A program made the position numbers and the translations under genes. DNA of 64,000 nucleotides, taken from the NCBI GenBank assembly GCA_965235975.1, contig CBDDZZ010000001.1:62001-126000 (forward strand), read 5' to 3'. Below are positions 27,586 to 37,713 of the stretch, piece by piece. Below the pieces are notes generated by a model. That model was not told where the DNA came from. It ran no database searches and worked only from the letters and a program-made list of their open reading frames with translations. Position 1 is the first letter of the stretch. Every line of letters starts with the position of its first letter. This DNA is from Fontibacterium oligotrophicum (GTDB taxonomy: Bacteria; Pseudomonadota; Alphaproteobacteria; Pelagibacterales; Pelagibacteraceae).

Positions 27586-28761
27586 ATGGCAAAAGATTTA
27601 TTAGTACCTACGCTTGGAGAGTCAGTAACTGAAGCTACAGTTTCAAAGTGGTTAAAAGAAGTGGGTGACTCAGTCAAAGCAGACGAACCAGTTGTTGAAT
27701 TGGAAACGGATAAAGTTAGCGTATCTGTTCCATCTCCAGAAACAGGTATTTTGTCTGAAATTAAAATTCAAGCAGGGACCACAGTTAATGTAGGAACAGT
27801 GTTAGGTTCTATTGGAGCAGGAAGTGCTGGGGCTATAAAAAAAGAAACCGTTAAGGTATCACAACCAGTAAAGCCAAAAATAGTAGAAGCTCCTATTAGT
27901 AAAAAAGAAATATTATCGCCAGCTGTAAAAAGAATAGTTGAAGAAAAAAGAATTGATATTAGCACGATCAGTGGATCAGGAAGAGACGGAAGAATTTTAA
28001 AAGGTGATTTATTAGAGTCTATGGGCTTACCTTCTTCTCCATCTTCAGCCAGACTAACTAAAGGAGACGAGGAGAGAGTTAAGATGACTCGTTTAAGATT
28101 AACTATCGCGAAAAGGTTAAAAGAAGCTCAAGATAATGCAGCGATGCTCACAACATTTAATGAGATTGATATGTCTAGAATTATCGAAATGCGAGCTGAA
28201 TATAAAGAGGGTTTTCAAAAAAGATATGGAGTAAAATTAGGATTTATGTCATTTTTTGTAAGATCCTGTGTGGAAGCCCTAAAAGCTTTTCCAATTATTA
28301 ATGCAGAAATTCAGCAAGATGAAATTGTTTATAAAAATTATTACAATATTGGAGTTGCCGTTGGTACAGAAAAAGGTTTAGTAGTCCCGGTAGTTAGAGA
28401 TGCAGATGAACTTTCATTTGCGGATATTGAAAAACAAATTATTGCCCTAGGTGAAAAAGCAAAGACAGGACAATTATCTATAGAAGAACTTCAAGGTGGA
28501 ACTTTTACAATTACAAATGGCGGGATTTATGGATCCATGTTATCAACGCCAATATTAAATCCACCGCAATCAGGAGTGTTAGGGATGCACAATATAGTGC
28601 AGCGAGCAGTTGTCGTTGATGGAAAAGTTGAAGTTAGGCCAATTATGTATTTAGCCTTATCTTATGATCACAGAATTATTGATGGGAAAGATGCAGTATC
28701 ATTTTTAGTTAGAGTTAAAGAATATTTAGAAGACCCAAGAAGACTTTTTTTAAATTTATAA
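27586..28761 (+). CDS. sucB: 2-oxoglutarate dehydrogenase E2, dihydrolipoyl succinyltransferase
   Basis: 391 aa with one lipoyl domain. The lipoylated Lys is in ELETDKVSVSVPSP (about residue 43). A peripheral-subunit-binding domain follows (residues about 105-145, LSPAVKRIVEEKRID and GRDGRILKGD). The catalytic domain ends with the HxxxDG motif in SYDHRIIDGKDAV. It forms the core of the complex between SucA and Lpd. Confidence 0.97.
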   Translation: MAKDLLVPTLGESVTEATVSKWLKEVGDSVKADEPVVELETDKVSVSVPSPETGILSEIKIQAGTTVNVGTVLGSIGAGSAGAIKKETVKVSQPVKPKIVEAPISKKEILSPAVKRIVEEKRIDISTISGSGRDGRILKGDLLESMGLPSSPSSARLTKGDEERVKMTRLRLTIAKRLKEAQDNAAMLTTFNEIDMSRIIEMRAEYKEGFQKRYGVKLGFMSFFVRSCVEALKAFPIINAEIQQDEIVYKNYYNIGVAVGTEKGLVVPVVRDADELSFADIEKQIIALGEKAKTGQLSIEELQGGTFTITNGGIYGSMLSTPILNPPQSGVLGMHNIVQRAVVVDGKVEVRPIMYLALSYDHRIIDGKDAVSFLVRVKEYLEDPRRLFLNL

Positions 28762-28764
28762 TTT

Positions 28765-30162
28765 ATGGAAGAATTTGATTTTTTAGTTATAGGGGGTGGA
28801 CCAGGTGGTTATGTTGGAGCAATTAGGGCTGCTCAATTAGGATTAAAAACTGCATGCATTGAATCAAGAGGGACCCTTGGTGGTACTTGTCTTAATGTTG
28901 GGTGTATACCATCTAAAGCTTTATTACATTCTTCCCACCTTTATAAAAAGGCAAAGACTGAATTTAAAAATATAGGAATTAATATTAACGAACCATCTTT
29001 AGATCTTTCGAAAATGATGGGTCATAAAGCAAAAGGTGTAGAGGGACTTACAAAGGGAATAGAGTTTTTATTTAAAAAAAATAAAGTTACTTACATCAAA
29101 GGTTTTGGAACCTTTAAAGATAAGAATACAATAACAGTCACTGATGACTCAAATAATCAAAAAAATTTTAAATTTAAAAATGCAATTATAGCAACTGGTT
29201 CTGTACCGGTTTCTCTTCCCAACATAGAAATTGATGAAAAAATAATCGTATCTTCTACAGGAGCACTAAATTTAAGTTCTGTACCTAAAAAACTTGTAGT
29301 CATAGGAGCTGGTTATATAGGTTTAGAAATGGGTTCTGTTTGGTTAAGATTAGGGTCCGAAGTACAAGTAGTAGAGTATTTAGATTATATAACTCCAGGG
29401 ATAGATAGAGAAGTATCAGATGCTTTTTTAAAAATATTACAAAAACAAGGAATGCAATTTAATTTATCAACAAAAGTAATTGGTGTTACGAAGAATAAAA
29501 AAGGAGCAACCGTTTCAGTTGAAAAGAATGGAAATAAAAGTGACATTGATTGCGACGTTGTTTTAATGTCAGTTGGAAGAAAACCTAATACTACAGGATT
29601 AAATCTTGAAAAAATTGGTGTAAAACTAGACTCCAAAGGAAGAGTTGAGACAAATCATCAATTTAAAACTAATTTAGATAATATTTTTGCAATTGGAGAC
29701 GTAATTGCCGGTCCAATGCTAGCACACAAAGCCGAAGAAGAGGGAATTGCTGTTGCTGAACTAATTAGTGGAAAATATGGACATGTAAATTATGACGTCA
29801 TTCCAGGTGTTATTTATACATCACCAGAAGTAGCTTCAGTTGGTAAAACGGAAGAACAATTAAAAGAGCAAAAAATATCTTACAAGGTAGGTAAATTTCC
29901 TTTTGCAGCAAATGCTAGAGCAAAGGTTAATGATGAAGGAGATGGATTTGTTAAAATTTTATCTGATGAAAAAACAGATAGGGTTTTAGGTGTACACATG
30001 ATCGGGCCTGATGTTGGGAATATGATTGGAGAAATGTGCTTGGCTATGGAGTTTGGTGCAAGTTCAGAGGATATTGCAAGAACATGTCACGCTCATCCTA
30101 CTTTGGCTGAAGCAATCAAAGAGGCTGCTTTAGCAGTTGATAAAAGAGCAATACATTTTTAA
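28765..30162 (+). CDS. lpdA: Dihydrolipoyl dehydrogenase
   Basis: 465 aa flavoprotein. FAD motif VIGGGPGGYVGAIRAAQLG, redox-active disulfide in GGTCLNVGCIPSKALL, NAD motif VVIGAGYIGLEMGSVW, and the C-terminal catalytic His-Glu dyad in HAHPTLAEAIKEA are all present. It re-oxidises the lipoyl group of SucB. It sits 3 nt after sucB and ends 2 nt from the convergent fsa gene, with no terminator visible between them. Confidence 0.97.
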   Translation: MEEFDFLVIGGGPGGYVGAIRAAQLGLKTACIESRGTLGGTCLNVGCIPSKALLHSSHLYKKAKTEFKNIGININEPSLDLSKMMGHKAKGVEGLTKGIEFLFKKNKVTYIKGFGTFKDKNTITVTDDSNNQKNFKFKNAIIATGSVPVSLPNIEIDEKIIVSSTGALNLSSVPKKLVVIGAGYIGLEMGSVWLRLGSEVQVVEYLDYITPGIDREVSDAFLKILQKQGMQFNLSTKVIGVTKNKKGATVSVEKNGNKSDIDCDVVLMSVGRKPNTTGLNLEKIGVKLDSKGRVETNHQFKTNLDNIFAIGDVIAGPMLAHKAEEEGIAVAELISGKYGHVNYDVIPGVIYTSPEVASVGKTEEQLKEQKISYKVGKFPFAANARAKVNDEGDGFVKILSDEKTDRVLGVHMIGPDVGNMIGEMCLAMEFGASSEDIARTCHAHPTLAEAIKEAALAVDKRAIHF

Positions 30163-30164
30163 AA

Positions 30165-30818
30165 TTAAATTTTCATTCCTGATTTTTTCCAATCGGCTGT
30201 AAAAATATCAACACCTTTATCAGTAAGGGGATGCTTATAAAGTTCTTTGAAAATCTTAACTGGAACCGTAGCAACATCTGATCCAATAGCTGCGACTGCA
30301 TTAAAGTGCTCAATAGATCTAATAGATGCTGACAAAATTTTTGTTTTTATACTTTTATAATTGTTAAAAATTTTTTTAATATCCTCTATAAGCTGTATTC
30401 CATTTTCGCCGATATCATCCAATCTTCCAATAAAAGGTGAAATATAAGTTGCTCCAGCTTTCGCAGCTAGTAAAGCCTGTGAGGCTGAAAAACATAAAGT
30501 GACATTTACTTTAATTTTTTTTGATGAAAGTATATTGCATGCCTGCAAACCATTCCAAGTTAACGGAACTTTGATTACAATATTTTTTGCAATTTTTCTT
30601 AAGACATCTGCCTCTTTTAGCATTGAAGGAACATCTGGGGCAGTTACCTCGGCACTTACTGGACCTTTTATTTCGTGACAAATTTCTTTTAATAAAATTT
30701 TAAAATTAGTATTTGCACTAGCTAGTAGAGAAGGATTTGTAGTAACCCCGTCTATTAAATTAGCTTTGTTTAATCCTCTAATTTCTTTAATATCAGATGA
30801 GTCTAGAAAAATTTCCAT
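30165..30818 (-). CDS. fsa: Transaldolase-like protein (fructose-6-phosphate aldolase family)
   Basis: 217 aa, the short form of transaldolase (MipB/TalC type). The Schiff-base Lys lies in NIVIKVPLTWNG (about residue 86). GVTTNPSLLA and the TSFIGRLDDI-like segment (here SPFIGRLDDI) are conserved. Members act as transaldolase in the pentose phosphate pathway or, less often, as fructose-6-phosphate aldolase; the sequence alone does not decide. It is divergent from priA, 51 nt apart. fsa next to priA is an arrangement I recall from other alphaproteobacteria. Confidence 0.88.
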   Translation of the reverse strand: MEIFLDSSDIKEIRGLNKANLIDGVTTNPSLLASANTNFKILLKEICHEIKGPVSAEVTAPDVPSMLKEADVLRKIAKNIVIKVPLTWNGLQACNILSSKKIKVNVTLCFSASQALLAAKAGATYISPFIGRLDDIGENGIQLIEDIKKIFNNYKSIKTKILSASIRSIEHFNAVAAIGSDVATVPVKIFKELYKHPLTDKGVDIFTADWKKSGMKI

Positions 30819-30869
30819 GGATTTAGATTATAAAATTTATAGTAAGAAATAAACAAATAATAAAATTTT

Positions 30870-32843
30870 TTGATGACTTTAGATGTATTGTTGCCTTTAA
30901 AATTTGATCATCCTTTCACATATAATGTACCAAAAGATATTAATGTCAAAGTGGGTGATTTTGTTTTAGTTCCTTTTCAAAACAAAGATATTATAGGGGT
31001 TGTTTGGGGAAAAAGTGGTTCAATTAAGAGCTCAATTAAGATTAAAGATATTAAAAAAAAATTTGATTTTGCATCTTTATCGAAAGAAACTCTAATTTTT
31101 TTAGAAAAATTTTCTCGATACAATTTAGTTGATCTTGGAATAACATTAAAATTATTTATTTTTAAAAAAGCCTTTAAAGAGTTATCGAATAAAAAAAAAC
31201 AAGATGCATTAATTTACGAACACAAATTAAAAAAAAATATTAAATTTGATGATAGTCAAAAGAAAGCGATTAAAATCTTAGATAATCAACTCTCTTTCGA
31301 TAAATTTTCAACAGTATTGTTACACGGAATTACAGGCTCTGGTAAAACTTTAATATATTTTCAAAAGATACAAGATTTTCTAGAAAAAGGTTATCAGGTT
31401 TTAGTGCTGCTTCCAGAGATTGCGTTAACTAATCAAATTAAAGAAAGATTTAAAGAGTATTTTGGAAGTTATCCAGCGTTATGGCATTCAGATATTTCTG
31501 AAAAGAATAAAAGATTAATTTGGCGTGGAATTGTTAGTCACAAAATTAATTTAGTTTTAGGTGCTAGATCATCATTATTTCTTCCTTTTAAAAAATTAGG
31601 ATTAATAATTATAGATGAAGAGCATGACCAATCCTATAAACAAGAAGACCAAATAATTTATAATGCTAGAGACATGGCCGTCTTAATGGCCTCAATTAAA
31701 AAGATATCAGTTATTCTAGTATCGGCAACACCTTCTCTTGAGACTTACTACAATACAATTAATAAAAAATTTACTTATATTAGTTTAGATAAAAGATATG
31801 GCGATGCTCAACTGCCGGAAGTTAAATTTGTAGATTTAAAAAAAAATCCTCCTCTTAAGTCTAAATTCATTTCACCTTATATTATACCAGAACTTAAAAA
31901 TATTTTAGATAAAGGAAATCAAATTTTATTTTTTTTAAATAGACGGGGGTATTCAACATTTGTTATTTGTACAAAGTGTGGATATCGCTTTAATTGCCCT
32001 CATTGTTCAGTTTCATTAATTTATCACAAGGAAACTAATAAATTAATTTGTCACTATTGCGATCATGAAGGTTCCTTAGAAAGAAAATGTAAAGACGAGA
32101 GTAATTGTAAATTTTCTTTTTATGGCTTAGGTGTTGAAAAAATATTCGAGGAAGTTAAGGAAATTTTTCCTAATAAAAGAATTGAATTATTTTCTAGCGA
32201 CTTTATTCACAACGACGATGTTACAAAAAATATTTTTGAGAGCATTCAAGATGGAAAAGTCAATATTATCGTAGGAACTCAGTTAATTTCTAAAGGGTTT
32301 CATTTTCCAAAGCTGAATTGCATCGTAATCGTCAATTCTGATATGAGTTTTTTAGGAAATGATATTCGTAGTTCAGAAAAAACATTTCAATTAATGAATC
32401 AACTTAGTGGTAGAGCTGGAAGAGAGGTAAAAAACTCAACTGTTTATCTTCAAACTTTTGAACCAGAAAATCAAACGTTAAAATCCATTAGCGATAAGAA
32501 TATTTTAGCTTTCTATGAAAATGAAATTAAATTTAGAGAAAGATCTAACCTGCCACCATTTACAAAGCTTATTGCTTTTATTATTTCAGGAAAAAATAGA
32601 TTTGATGTTGATGAGTGTGCAAGAATTTTAAAAAATCAAATTCCTAAAATGAAAGATGCTTTATTGTTAGGTCCTGTAAGTGCCTCTATTTCGCTTATAA
32701 AGGGAAAATATCGTTCTAGGTTATTATTAAAATATCCTCAAGAAGCATTCCCACAAAAATTTTTGAAAGATTGGCTAAAAACTATTAAAATTAAAAAAAA
32801 TATTGGACTAACTGTAGATGTTGATCCAATAAACTTTAAATAA
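30870..32843 (+). CDS. priA: Primosomal protein N' (replication restart helicase)
   Basis: 657 aa, shorter than the ~730 of E. coli because of a compact N-terminal DNA-binding domain. Walker A is GITGSGKTLIYF (about residue 155) and the DEEH box is IDEEHDQSYKQED. Eight zinc cysteines occur in CTKC, CPHC, CHYC and the KCKDESNC segment. The C-terminal helicase motifs (GTQLISKGFHFP, QLSGRAGRE) are present. It reloads replication forks and is probably separated from the ATP synthase genes by the 87-nt gap. Confidence 0.95.
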   Translation: MMTLDVLLPLKFDHPFTYNVPKDINVKVGDFVLVPFQNKDIIGVVWGKSGSIKSSIKIKDIKKKFDFASLSKETLIFLEKFSRYNLVDLGITLKLFIFKKAFKELSNKKKQDALIYEHKLKKNIKFDDSQKKAIKILDNQLSFDKFSTVLLHGITGSGKTLIYFQKIQDFLEKGYQVLVLLPEIALTNQIKERFKEYFGSYPALWHSDISEKNKRLIWRGIVSHKINLVLGARSSLFLPFKKLGLIIIDEEHDQSYKQEDQIIYNARDMAVLMASIKKISVILVSATPSLETYYNTINKKFTYISLDKRYGDAQLPEVKFVDLKKNPPLKSKFISPYIIPELKNILDKGNQILFFLNRRGYSTFVICTKCGYRFNCPHCSVSLIYHKETNKLICHYCDHEGSLERKCKDESNCKFSFYGLGVEKIFEEVKEIFPNKRIELFSSDFIHNDDVTKNIFESIQDGKVNIIVGTQLISKGFHFPKLNCIVIVNSDMSFLGNDIRSSEKTFQLMNQLSGRAGREVKNSTVYLQTFEPENQTLKSISDKNILAFYENEIKFRERSNLPPFTKLIAFIISGKNRFDVDECARILKNQIPKMKDALLLGPVSASISLIKGKYRSRLLLKYPQEAFPQKFLKDWLKTIKIKKNIGLTVDVDPINFK

Positions 32844-32930
32844 TAAAAAATGTAAAATATCACACTTGATTAGTATAATTTCGCATGTTACGTCACATTT
32901 TTTCTTTTAAAGTTAATAGTAAAAAAATCT

Positions 32931-33461
32931 ATGAAAACTTTTAGTGAAACTCAAAGATACGCTAAAGCAGTATATAGACTAGCTCACGAAGCTAATAGTT
33001 TAGATCTTCTTGAAAAAGACTTTTTGAAGTTGAAAGAAATATTAAATCAAAGCTCAGATCTAAAAAAATTTATTAAAAATCCAACACATAAATACTCAGT
33101 CATAAATAATGTGATTGATGCTTTGACTAAGCATTTTACTTTTTCAGATTTATTCTCAAGATTTTTAAAAGTTCTAAATAAAAATAGAAGATTCTCTTTT
33201 TTAGACAAAATAGTAAATAATTTTTTTGATTTACTATTAAATGAAAGAGGAGAAATGTTAGCTACACTTAAATTATCTCATGCAATATCGGATAGCGAGA
33301 AAGCAGATATAGCAAAAAAATTAGACGAAATTTTAAAGAAAAAAATAAACATTTCTTTTTTGGTAGACCCCTCTTTATTAGTTGGCTCAATTCTTAAAAT
33401 AGGGAGTACCATGATTGATACTTCTGCTAAAACAAGACTAGATAATTTATTAAATAAATAA
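32931..33461 (+). CDS. atpH: F1 ATP synthase delta subunit
   Basis: 176 aa, first gene of the F1 operon. Members join F1 to the peripheral stalk. The N-terminal AKAVYRLAHEANSLDLLEKDF and C-terminal DPSLLVGSILKIGSTMIDTSAKTRLDNL segments are characteristic. The upstream gap holds TATAAT at 32874-32879 but no convincing -35 in register. The genes for Fo are not nearby, which is the usual split arrangement in alphaproteobacteria. Confidence 0.94.
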   Translation: MKTFSETQRYAKAVYRLAHEANSLDLLEKDFLKLKEILNQSSDLKKFIKNPTHKYSVINNVIDALTKHFTFSDLFSRFLKVLNKNRRFSFLDKIVNNFFDLLLNERGEMLATLKLSHAISDSEKADIAKKLDEILKKKINISFLVDPSLLVGSILKIGSTMIDTSAKTRLDNLLNK

Positions 33462-33463
33462 AT

Positions 33464-34999
33464 ATGAAAATTAATCCCTCTGAAATTACTAATATCTTAA
33501 AAGAACAAATCAAAAATTTTGGAACTGAGGTTGAGGTTTCAGAAGTTGGTCAAGTTTTAACAGTAGGCGATGGAATAGCCAGGGTTTATGGACTAGATAA
33601 TGTGCAAGCTGGAGAGATGGTTCAATTCTCTGAAGGCACAAAAGGAATGGCTTTAAACCTTGAAACTGAAAATGTTGGAGTGGTTATTTTTGGAGATGAC
33701 TCAAAAATTAAAGAAGGCGATATAGTTAAGCGAACGGGTTCAATTGTTGACGTTGCGGTTGGAAAATCTTTATTAGGTCGAGTAGTTGATGGATTAGGCA
33801 ATCCGATAGATGGCAAAGGTCCAATTGATAAGAATGCAGAAAGAAAAAGAGTTGAGATTAAAGCACCAGGTATTATTCCAAGAAAATCAGTAAATGAACC
33901 GATGCAAACGGGATTAAAAGCCATTGATAGTTTAATTCCTATTGGAAGAGGGCAGAGAGAGTTAATTATTGGAGATAGACAAACTGGAAAAACAGCAATT
34001 GCAATTGATACAATTATTAATCAAAAAGAAATTAATAAATCTAATGATGAAAGTAAAAAACTTTACTGTATCTATGTTGCTATTGGACAAAAAAGATCAA
34101 GCGTTGCTCAAATCGTAAAAACATTAGAAGAGGCTGGAGCGATGGAATACACAATCGTTGTTGCGGCAACAGCGTCAGATCCAGCGCCATTACAATTTTT
34201 AGCTCCATATACAGGATGTACAATGGGAGAGTATTTCAGAGATAATGGAATGCATGCCCTTATCGTATACGATGACTTATCCAAACAGGCAGTCGCTTAT
34301 AGACAAATGTCACTGCTTTTGCGTAGACCGCCAGGACGTGAAGCCTTTCCGGGGGATGTTTTTTATCTTCATAGTAGATTGCTTGAAAGAGCTGCAAAAT
34401 TGAACGATAAATATGGCGGAGGATCTCTCACAGCGTTACCAATAATTGAAACACAAGCCAGTGACGTATCCGCTTATATTCCAACAAATGTTATTTCTAT
34501 TACTGATGGGCAAATATTTTTAGAAACAGAACTTTTTTATAAGGGCGTCAGACCTGCTGTAAATGTCGGTATATCAGTGTCTAGGGTTGGATCTGCAGCA
34601 CAGATTAAAGCAATGAAACAAGTTTCTGGCTCAATTAAACTTGAACTTGCACAATATCGAGAAATGGCTGCATTTGCTCAGTTTGGATCTGACTTAGATC
34701 TTGCTACTCAAAAATTATTAAATCGTGGATCAAAATTAACGGAATTGTTAAAACAAGATCAGTACTCACCTTTAAAAGTAGAGGAACAGGTCGTATCAAT
34801 TTTTTCAGGGGTGAAGGGCTTTTTAGACGATGTTGAGCTTAATCAGATTAAATCTTTTGAAAATAAGCTTTTATCAAAAATAAAATCAGAGGCTCCTGAT
34901 ATTTTAAATAATATTAAATCCTCAGGAAAAATTGATGAGTCTAATGAAGTAAAGTTAAAAACATTTATTACTGAATTTAAGAGAGGTTTTGAAAAATAA
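33464..34999 (+). CDS. atpA: F1 ATP synthase alpha subunit
   Basis: 511 aa, full length. P-loop GDRQTGKTAIAIDT, the catalytic-interface Arg in the SVSRVGSAAQ segment, and the conserved PGREAFPGDVFYLHSRLLERAAK. The alpha subunits hold the non-catalytic nucleotide sites and form a hexamer with beta. It is 2 nt after atpH and shares 1 nt with atpG. Confidence 0.98.
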   Translation: MKINPSEITNILKEQIKNFGTEVEVSEVGQVLTVGDGIARVYGLDNVQAGEMVQFSEGTKGMALNLETENVGVVIFGDDSKIKEGDIVKRTGSIVDVAVGKSLLGRVVDGLGNPIDGKGPIDKNAERKRVEIKAPGIIPRKSVNEPMQTGLKAIDSLIPIGRGQRELIIGDRQTGKTAIAIDTIINQKEINKSNDESKKLYCIYVAIGQKRSSVAQIVKTLEEAGAMEYTIVVAATASDPAPLQFLAPYTGCTMGEYFRDNGMHALIVYDDLSKQAVAYRQMSLLLRRPPGREAFPGDVFYLHSRLLERAAKLNDKYGGGSLTALPIIETQASDVSAYIPTNVISITDGQIFLETELFYKGVRPAVNVGISVSRVGSAAQIKAMKQVSGSIKLELAQYREMAAFAQFGSDLDLATQKLLNRGSKLTELLKQDQYSPLKVEEQVVSIFSGVKGFLDDVELNQIKSFENKLLSKIKSEAPDILNNIKSSGKIDESNEVKLKTFITEFKRGFEK

Positions 35000-35883
35000 T
35001 GGCTAGTTTAAAGTTTTTAAGGAATAGAATTAGTAGCGTCAAATCCACTCAAAAAATAACTAAGGCTATGAAAATGGTCGCTGCTGCTAAACTTCGAAAA
35101 GCACAACAAAATGCTGAGAACGCAAGACCCTATTCTGAAAAGTTAAATTCTATAATATCAAATTTAAAAAATTCAGTAACTGATATGGACTCAGCGCCAA
35201 AATTATTGGTAGGTAATCAAAAAGACGAAACTCATCTTTGTGTAGTTTTAAGTTCTGACAGAGGATTATGTGGAGGCTTCAATACAAATATTTGCAGAAA
35301 GGCAAAAGTATTTTTTGAAAAAATATTAAATGAGAAAAAAATTTTAAAGGTTATTGTTGTTGGTAGCAAAGCCAATGATCAACTGAAAAGAAAGTATAAT
35401 CAGTACATTATTGATAAAATATCTTTAAAGGATGAGAAAGTTATCTCTTTTGGAAAAGCACAAGAAATTACCGATAAAATTTTAAATCTATTTACCAGAA
35501 ATGAATTTGATATTTGCACTTTGTTTTATAATGAATTTAAAAGTGTTATTTCCCAGATACCCCAAGCACAGCAGTTAATCCCAGTTTCAATCGAACAAAA
35601 ATCAAACCAACAATCTTTAGTAAGCAATAGCGAGTATGAATATGAGCCGGATGAAAATGAAATTTTAGAAAATCTTTTGCCAAAAAATATTGCAACACAG
35701 ATTTATGCAGCATTTTTAGAAAATCAGGCTAGTGAGCAGGGATCAAGAATGACAGCTATGGACAATGCAACTAGAAACGCAGGAGATTTAATTGCTAAAC
35801 TTACAATTAACTATAACAGAACAAGACAAGCGGTAATTACTAAAGAATTAATAGAAATTATTTCTGGAGCTGAGTCTTTATAG
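34999..35883 (+). CDS. atpG: F1 ATP synthase gamma subunit
   Basis: 294 aa central rotor shaft. The N-terminal coiled coil begins SLKFLRNRISSVKSTQKITKAMKMVAA, and the C-terminal helix ends in TAMDNATRNAGDLIAKLTINYNRTRQAVITKELIEI, both hallmarks of the family. It overlaps atpA by 1 nt and lies 7 nt before atpD. Confidence 0.97.
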   Translation: MASLKFLRNRISSVKSTQKITKAMKMVAAAKLRKAQQNAENARPYSEKLNSIISNLKNSVTDMDSAPKLLVGNQKDETHLCVVLSSDRGLCGGFNTNICRKAKVFFEKILNEKKILKVIVVGSKANDQLKRKYNQYIIDKISLKDEKVISFGKAQEITDKILNLFTRNEFDICTLFYNEFKSVISQIPQAQQLIPVSIEQKSNQQSLVSNSEYEYEPDENEILENLLPKNIATQIYAAFLENQASEQGSRMTAMDNATRNAGDLIAKLTINYNRTRQAVITKELIEIISGAESL

Positions 35884-35890
35884 GAGAATT

Positions 35891-37315
35891 ATGGAAAATA
35901 AATTTGGAAAAATAGTTCAGGTTATTGGAGCGGTTGTAGACGTAAAATTTGATAAGGATCTGCCTGAAATTTTAACGGCCCTTGAGTGTGATAATAATGG
36001 ACTGAGAGTAGTTTTGGAGGTTGCTCAACATCTTGGAGAAAATACAGTCAGAACTATCGCTATGGATACAACAGAGGGATTAAAAAGAGGTGATAAAGTT
36101 ATAAACACAGGTAAACCAATTACTGTTCCCGTTGGTCCAGAAACACTAGGAAGAATTATTAATGTTATCGGTGAGCCAATTGATCAAAAAGGACCTTTAA
36201 AAACAAAAGAAAGCTGGCCAATTCATAGATCAGCACCGGCTTACGTTGAACAATCAACGGAAACAGAGGTTTTGGTCACAGGTATTAAAGTTGTCGATCT
36301 ACTTGCGCCATATTCTCGAGGTGGAAAAATTGGATTATTTGGTGGAGCTGGAGTTGGAAAAACAGTTTTGATTATGGAATTAATTAATAACGTTGCAAAA
36401 GCACACGGTGGGTATTCAGTTTTTGCAGGAGTTGGAGAAAGAACAAGAGAAGGAAATGATTTGTATCACGAAATGATAGAGTCGGGTGTTATTAAAATTG
36501 ATGGTCCAGGGTCTAAGGCCGCTTTAGTTTATGGACAAATGAATGAACCACCCGGAGCAAGAGCTCGAGTTGCATTATCAGGATTAACGCTTGCTGAATA
36601 TTTTAGAGACAAAGAAGGTCAAGATGTTCTTTTCTTCGTCGACAATATTTTTAGATTTACACAGGCCGGATCAGAAGTTTCTGCTTTACTAGGGCGAATT
36701 CCGTCTGCTGTTGGATATCAACCAACATTAGCAACAGATATGGGTAACTTACAAGAAAGAATTACAACAACAAGCAAAGGATCTATTACTTCTGTGCAGG
36801 CGATTTACGTTCCTGCAGATGACTTAACAGACCCTGCGCCAGCAACTTCGTTTGCTCACTTAGATGCAACAACAGTTTTATCAAGACAGATAGCTGAGCT
36901 TGGAATTTATCCTGCAGTGGATCCTCTAGATTCAACATCAAGAATTCTTGATCCTAGAATTGTTGGTGAAGAACATTATCGAGTGGCAAGAGAAGTTCAA
37001 AAAATTTTACAAAACTATAAATCTTTACAAGATATAATAGCAATTCTAGGTATGGACGAATTATCTGAAGAAGACAAATTAGTAGTATCAAGGGCAAGAA
37101 AGATTCAAAGATTTTTATCACAACCTTTCTTTGTTGCTGAAGTCTTTACAGGCTCTCCAGGAAAATTAGTTGATCTTCAATCAACAATCAAAGGATTTGA
37201 TGCAATTTGTAAAGGCCAGTATGATCATTTACCAGAGTCTGCATTTTATATGGTTGGAACAATTGAAGAAGCGGTTGCTAAAGCAGAAAAGATGGCAAAA
37301 GATGCAGCAGCTTAA
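35891..37315 (+). CDS. atpD: F1 ATP synthase beta subunit
   Basis: 474 aa with the catalytic sites. P-loop GGAGVGKTVLIMEL, the catalytic Glu in GVGERTREGNDLY, and the ALLGRIPSAVGYQPTLATDMG segment are present, as is the DELSEEDKL motif near the C-terminus. It has an AGGAG ribosome-binding site (TAGGAGAATT) just before ATG, overlapping the atpG stop. It is 5 nt from atpC. Confidence 0.98.
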   Translation: MENKFGKIVQVIGAVVDVKFDKDLPEILTALECDNNGLRVVLEVAQHLGENTVRTIAMDTTEGLKRGDKVINTGKPITVPVGPETLGRIINVIGEPIDQKGPLKTKESWPIHRSAPAYVEQSTETEVLVTGIKVVDLLAPYSRGGKIGLFGGAGVGKTVLIMELINNVAKAHGGYSVFAGVGERTREGNDLYHEMIESGVIKIDGPGSKAALVYGQMNEPPGARARVALSGLTLAEYFRDKEGQDVLFFVDNIFRFTQAGSEVSALLGRIPSAVGYQPTLATDMGNLQERITTTSKGSITSVQAIYVPADDLTDPAPATSFAHLDATTVLSRQIAELGIYPAVDPLDSTSRILDPRIVGEEHYRVAREVQKILQNYKSLQDIIAILGMDELSEEDKLVVSRARKIQRFLSQPFFVAEVFTGSPGKLVDLQSTIKGFDAICKGQYDHLPESAFYMVGTIEEAVAKAEKMAKDAAA

Positions 37316-37320
37316 TTTAA

Positions 37321-37713
37321 ATGGCAGATAATATTCATTTAGAAATCGTAACCCCAAAGCAAGTCGCCTATTCAAAAGCAGTTGATAGCGTTGTTGTTTC
37401 GGGAATAGAGGGAGATATGGAAATATTTAAAGACCATATTTCTTTAATAACTTTTCTCAAAGCTGGAAAAATTATTGCAAAGAGTGGAAATGACTCAGAT
37501 ACATTTTTTTCAACCGGAGGAACTGTAGAATTTTCTAACAATAAGCTAAGTATTTTATTAGACAATTTTTTTGCTAGCACAGAGTTTCAAAGTGAAGAGC
37601 TAATAAAACTGAAAAAAAAAGCAGAAAACAAATTAAATAATAAAGAAATTTCTGATGAGGAAATTTACTTAAATAATCAAATTATTGAACAGATTAACAA
37701 TCTAAAATCTTAA
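37321..37713 (+). CDS. atpC: F1 ATP synthase epsilon subunit
   Basis: 130 aa. The N-terminal beta-sandwich starts LEIVTPKQVAYSKAVDSVVVSGIEGDMEI, and the C-terminal helical part is Lys/Glu-rich. It controls rotation and inhibits ATP hydrolysis. It is the last atp gene and its TAA overlaps the stop codon of rppH on the opposite strand by 4 nt (TTAA palindrome). Confidence 0.95.
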   Translation: MADNIHLEIVTPKQVAYSKAVDSVVVSGIEGDMEIFKDHISLITFLKAGKIIAKSGNDSDTFFSTGGTVEFSNNKLSILLDNFFASTEFQSEELIKLKKKAENKLNNKEISDEEIYLNNQIIEQINNLKS

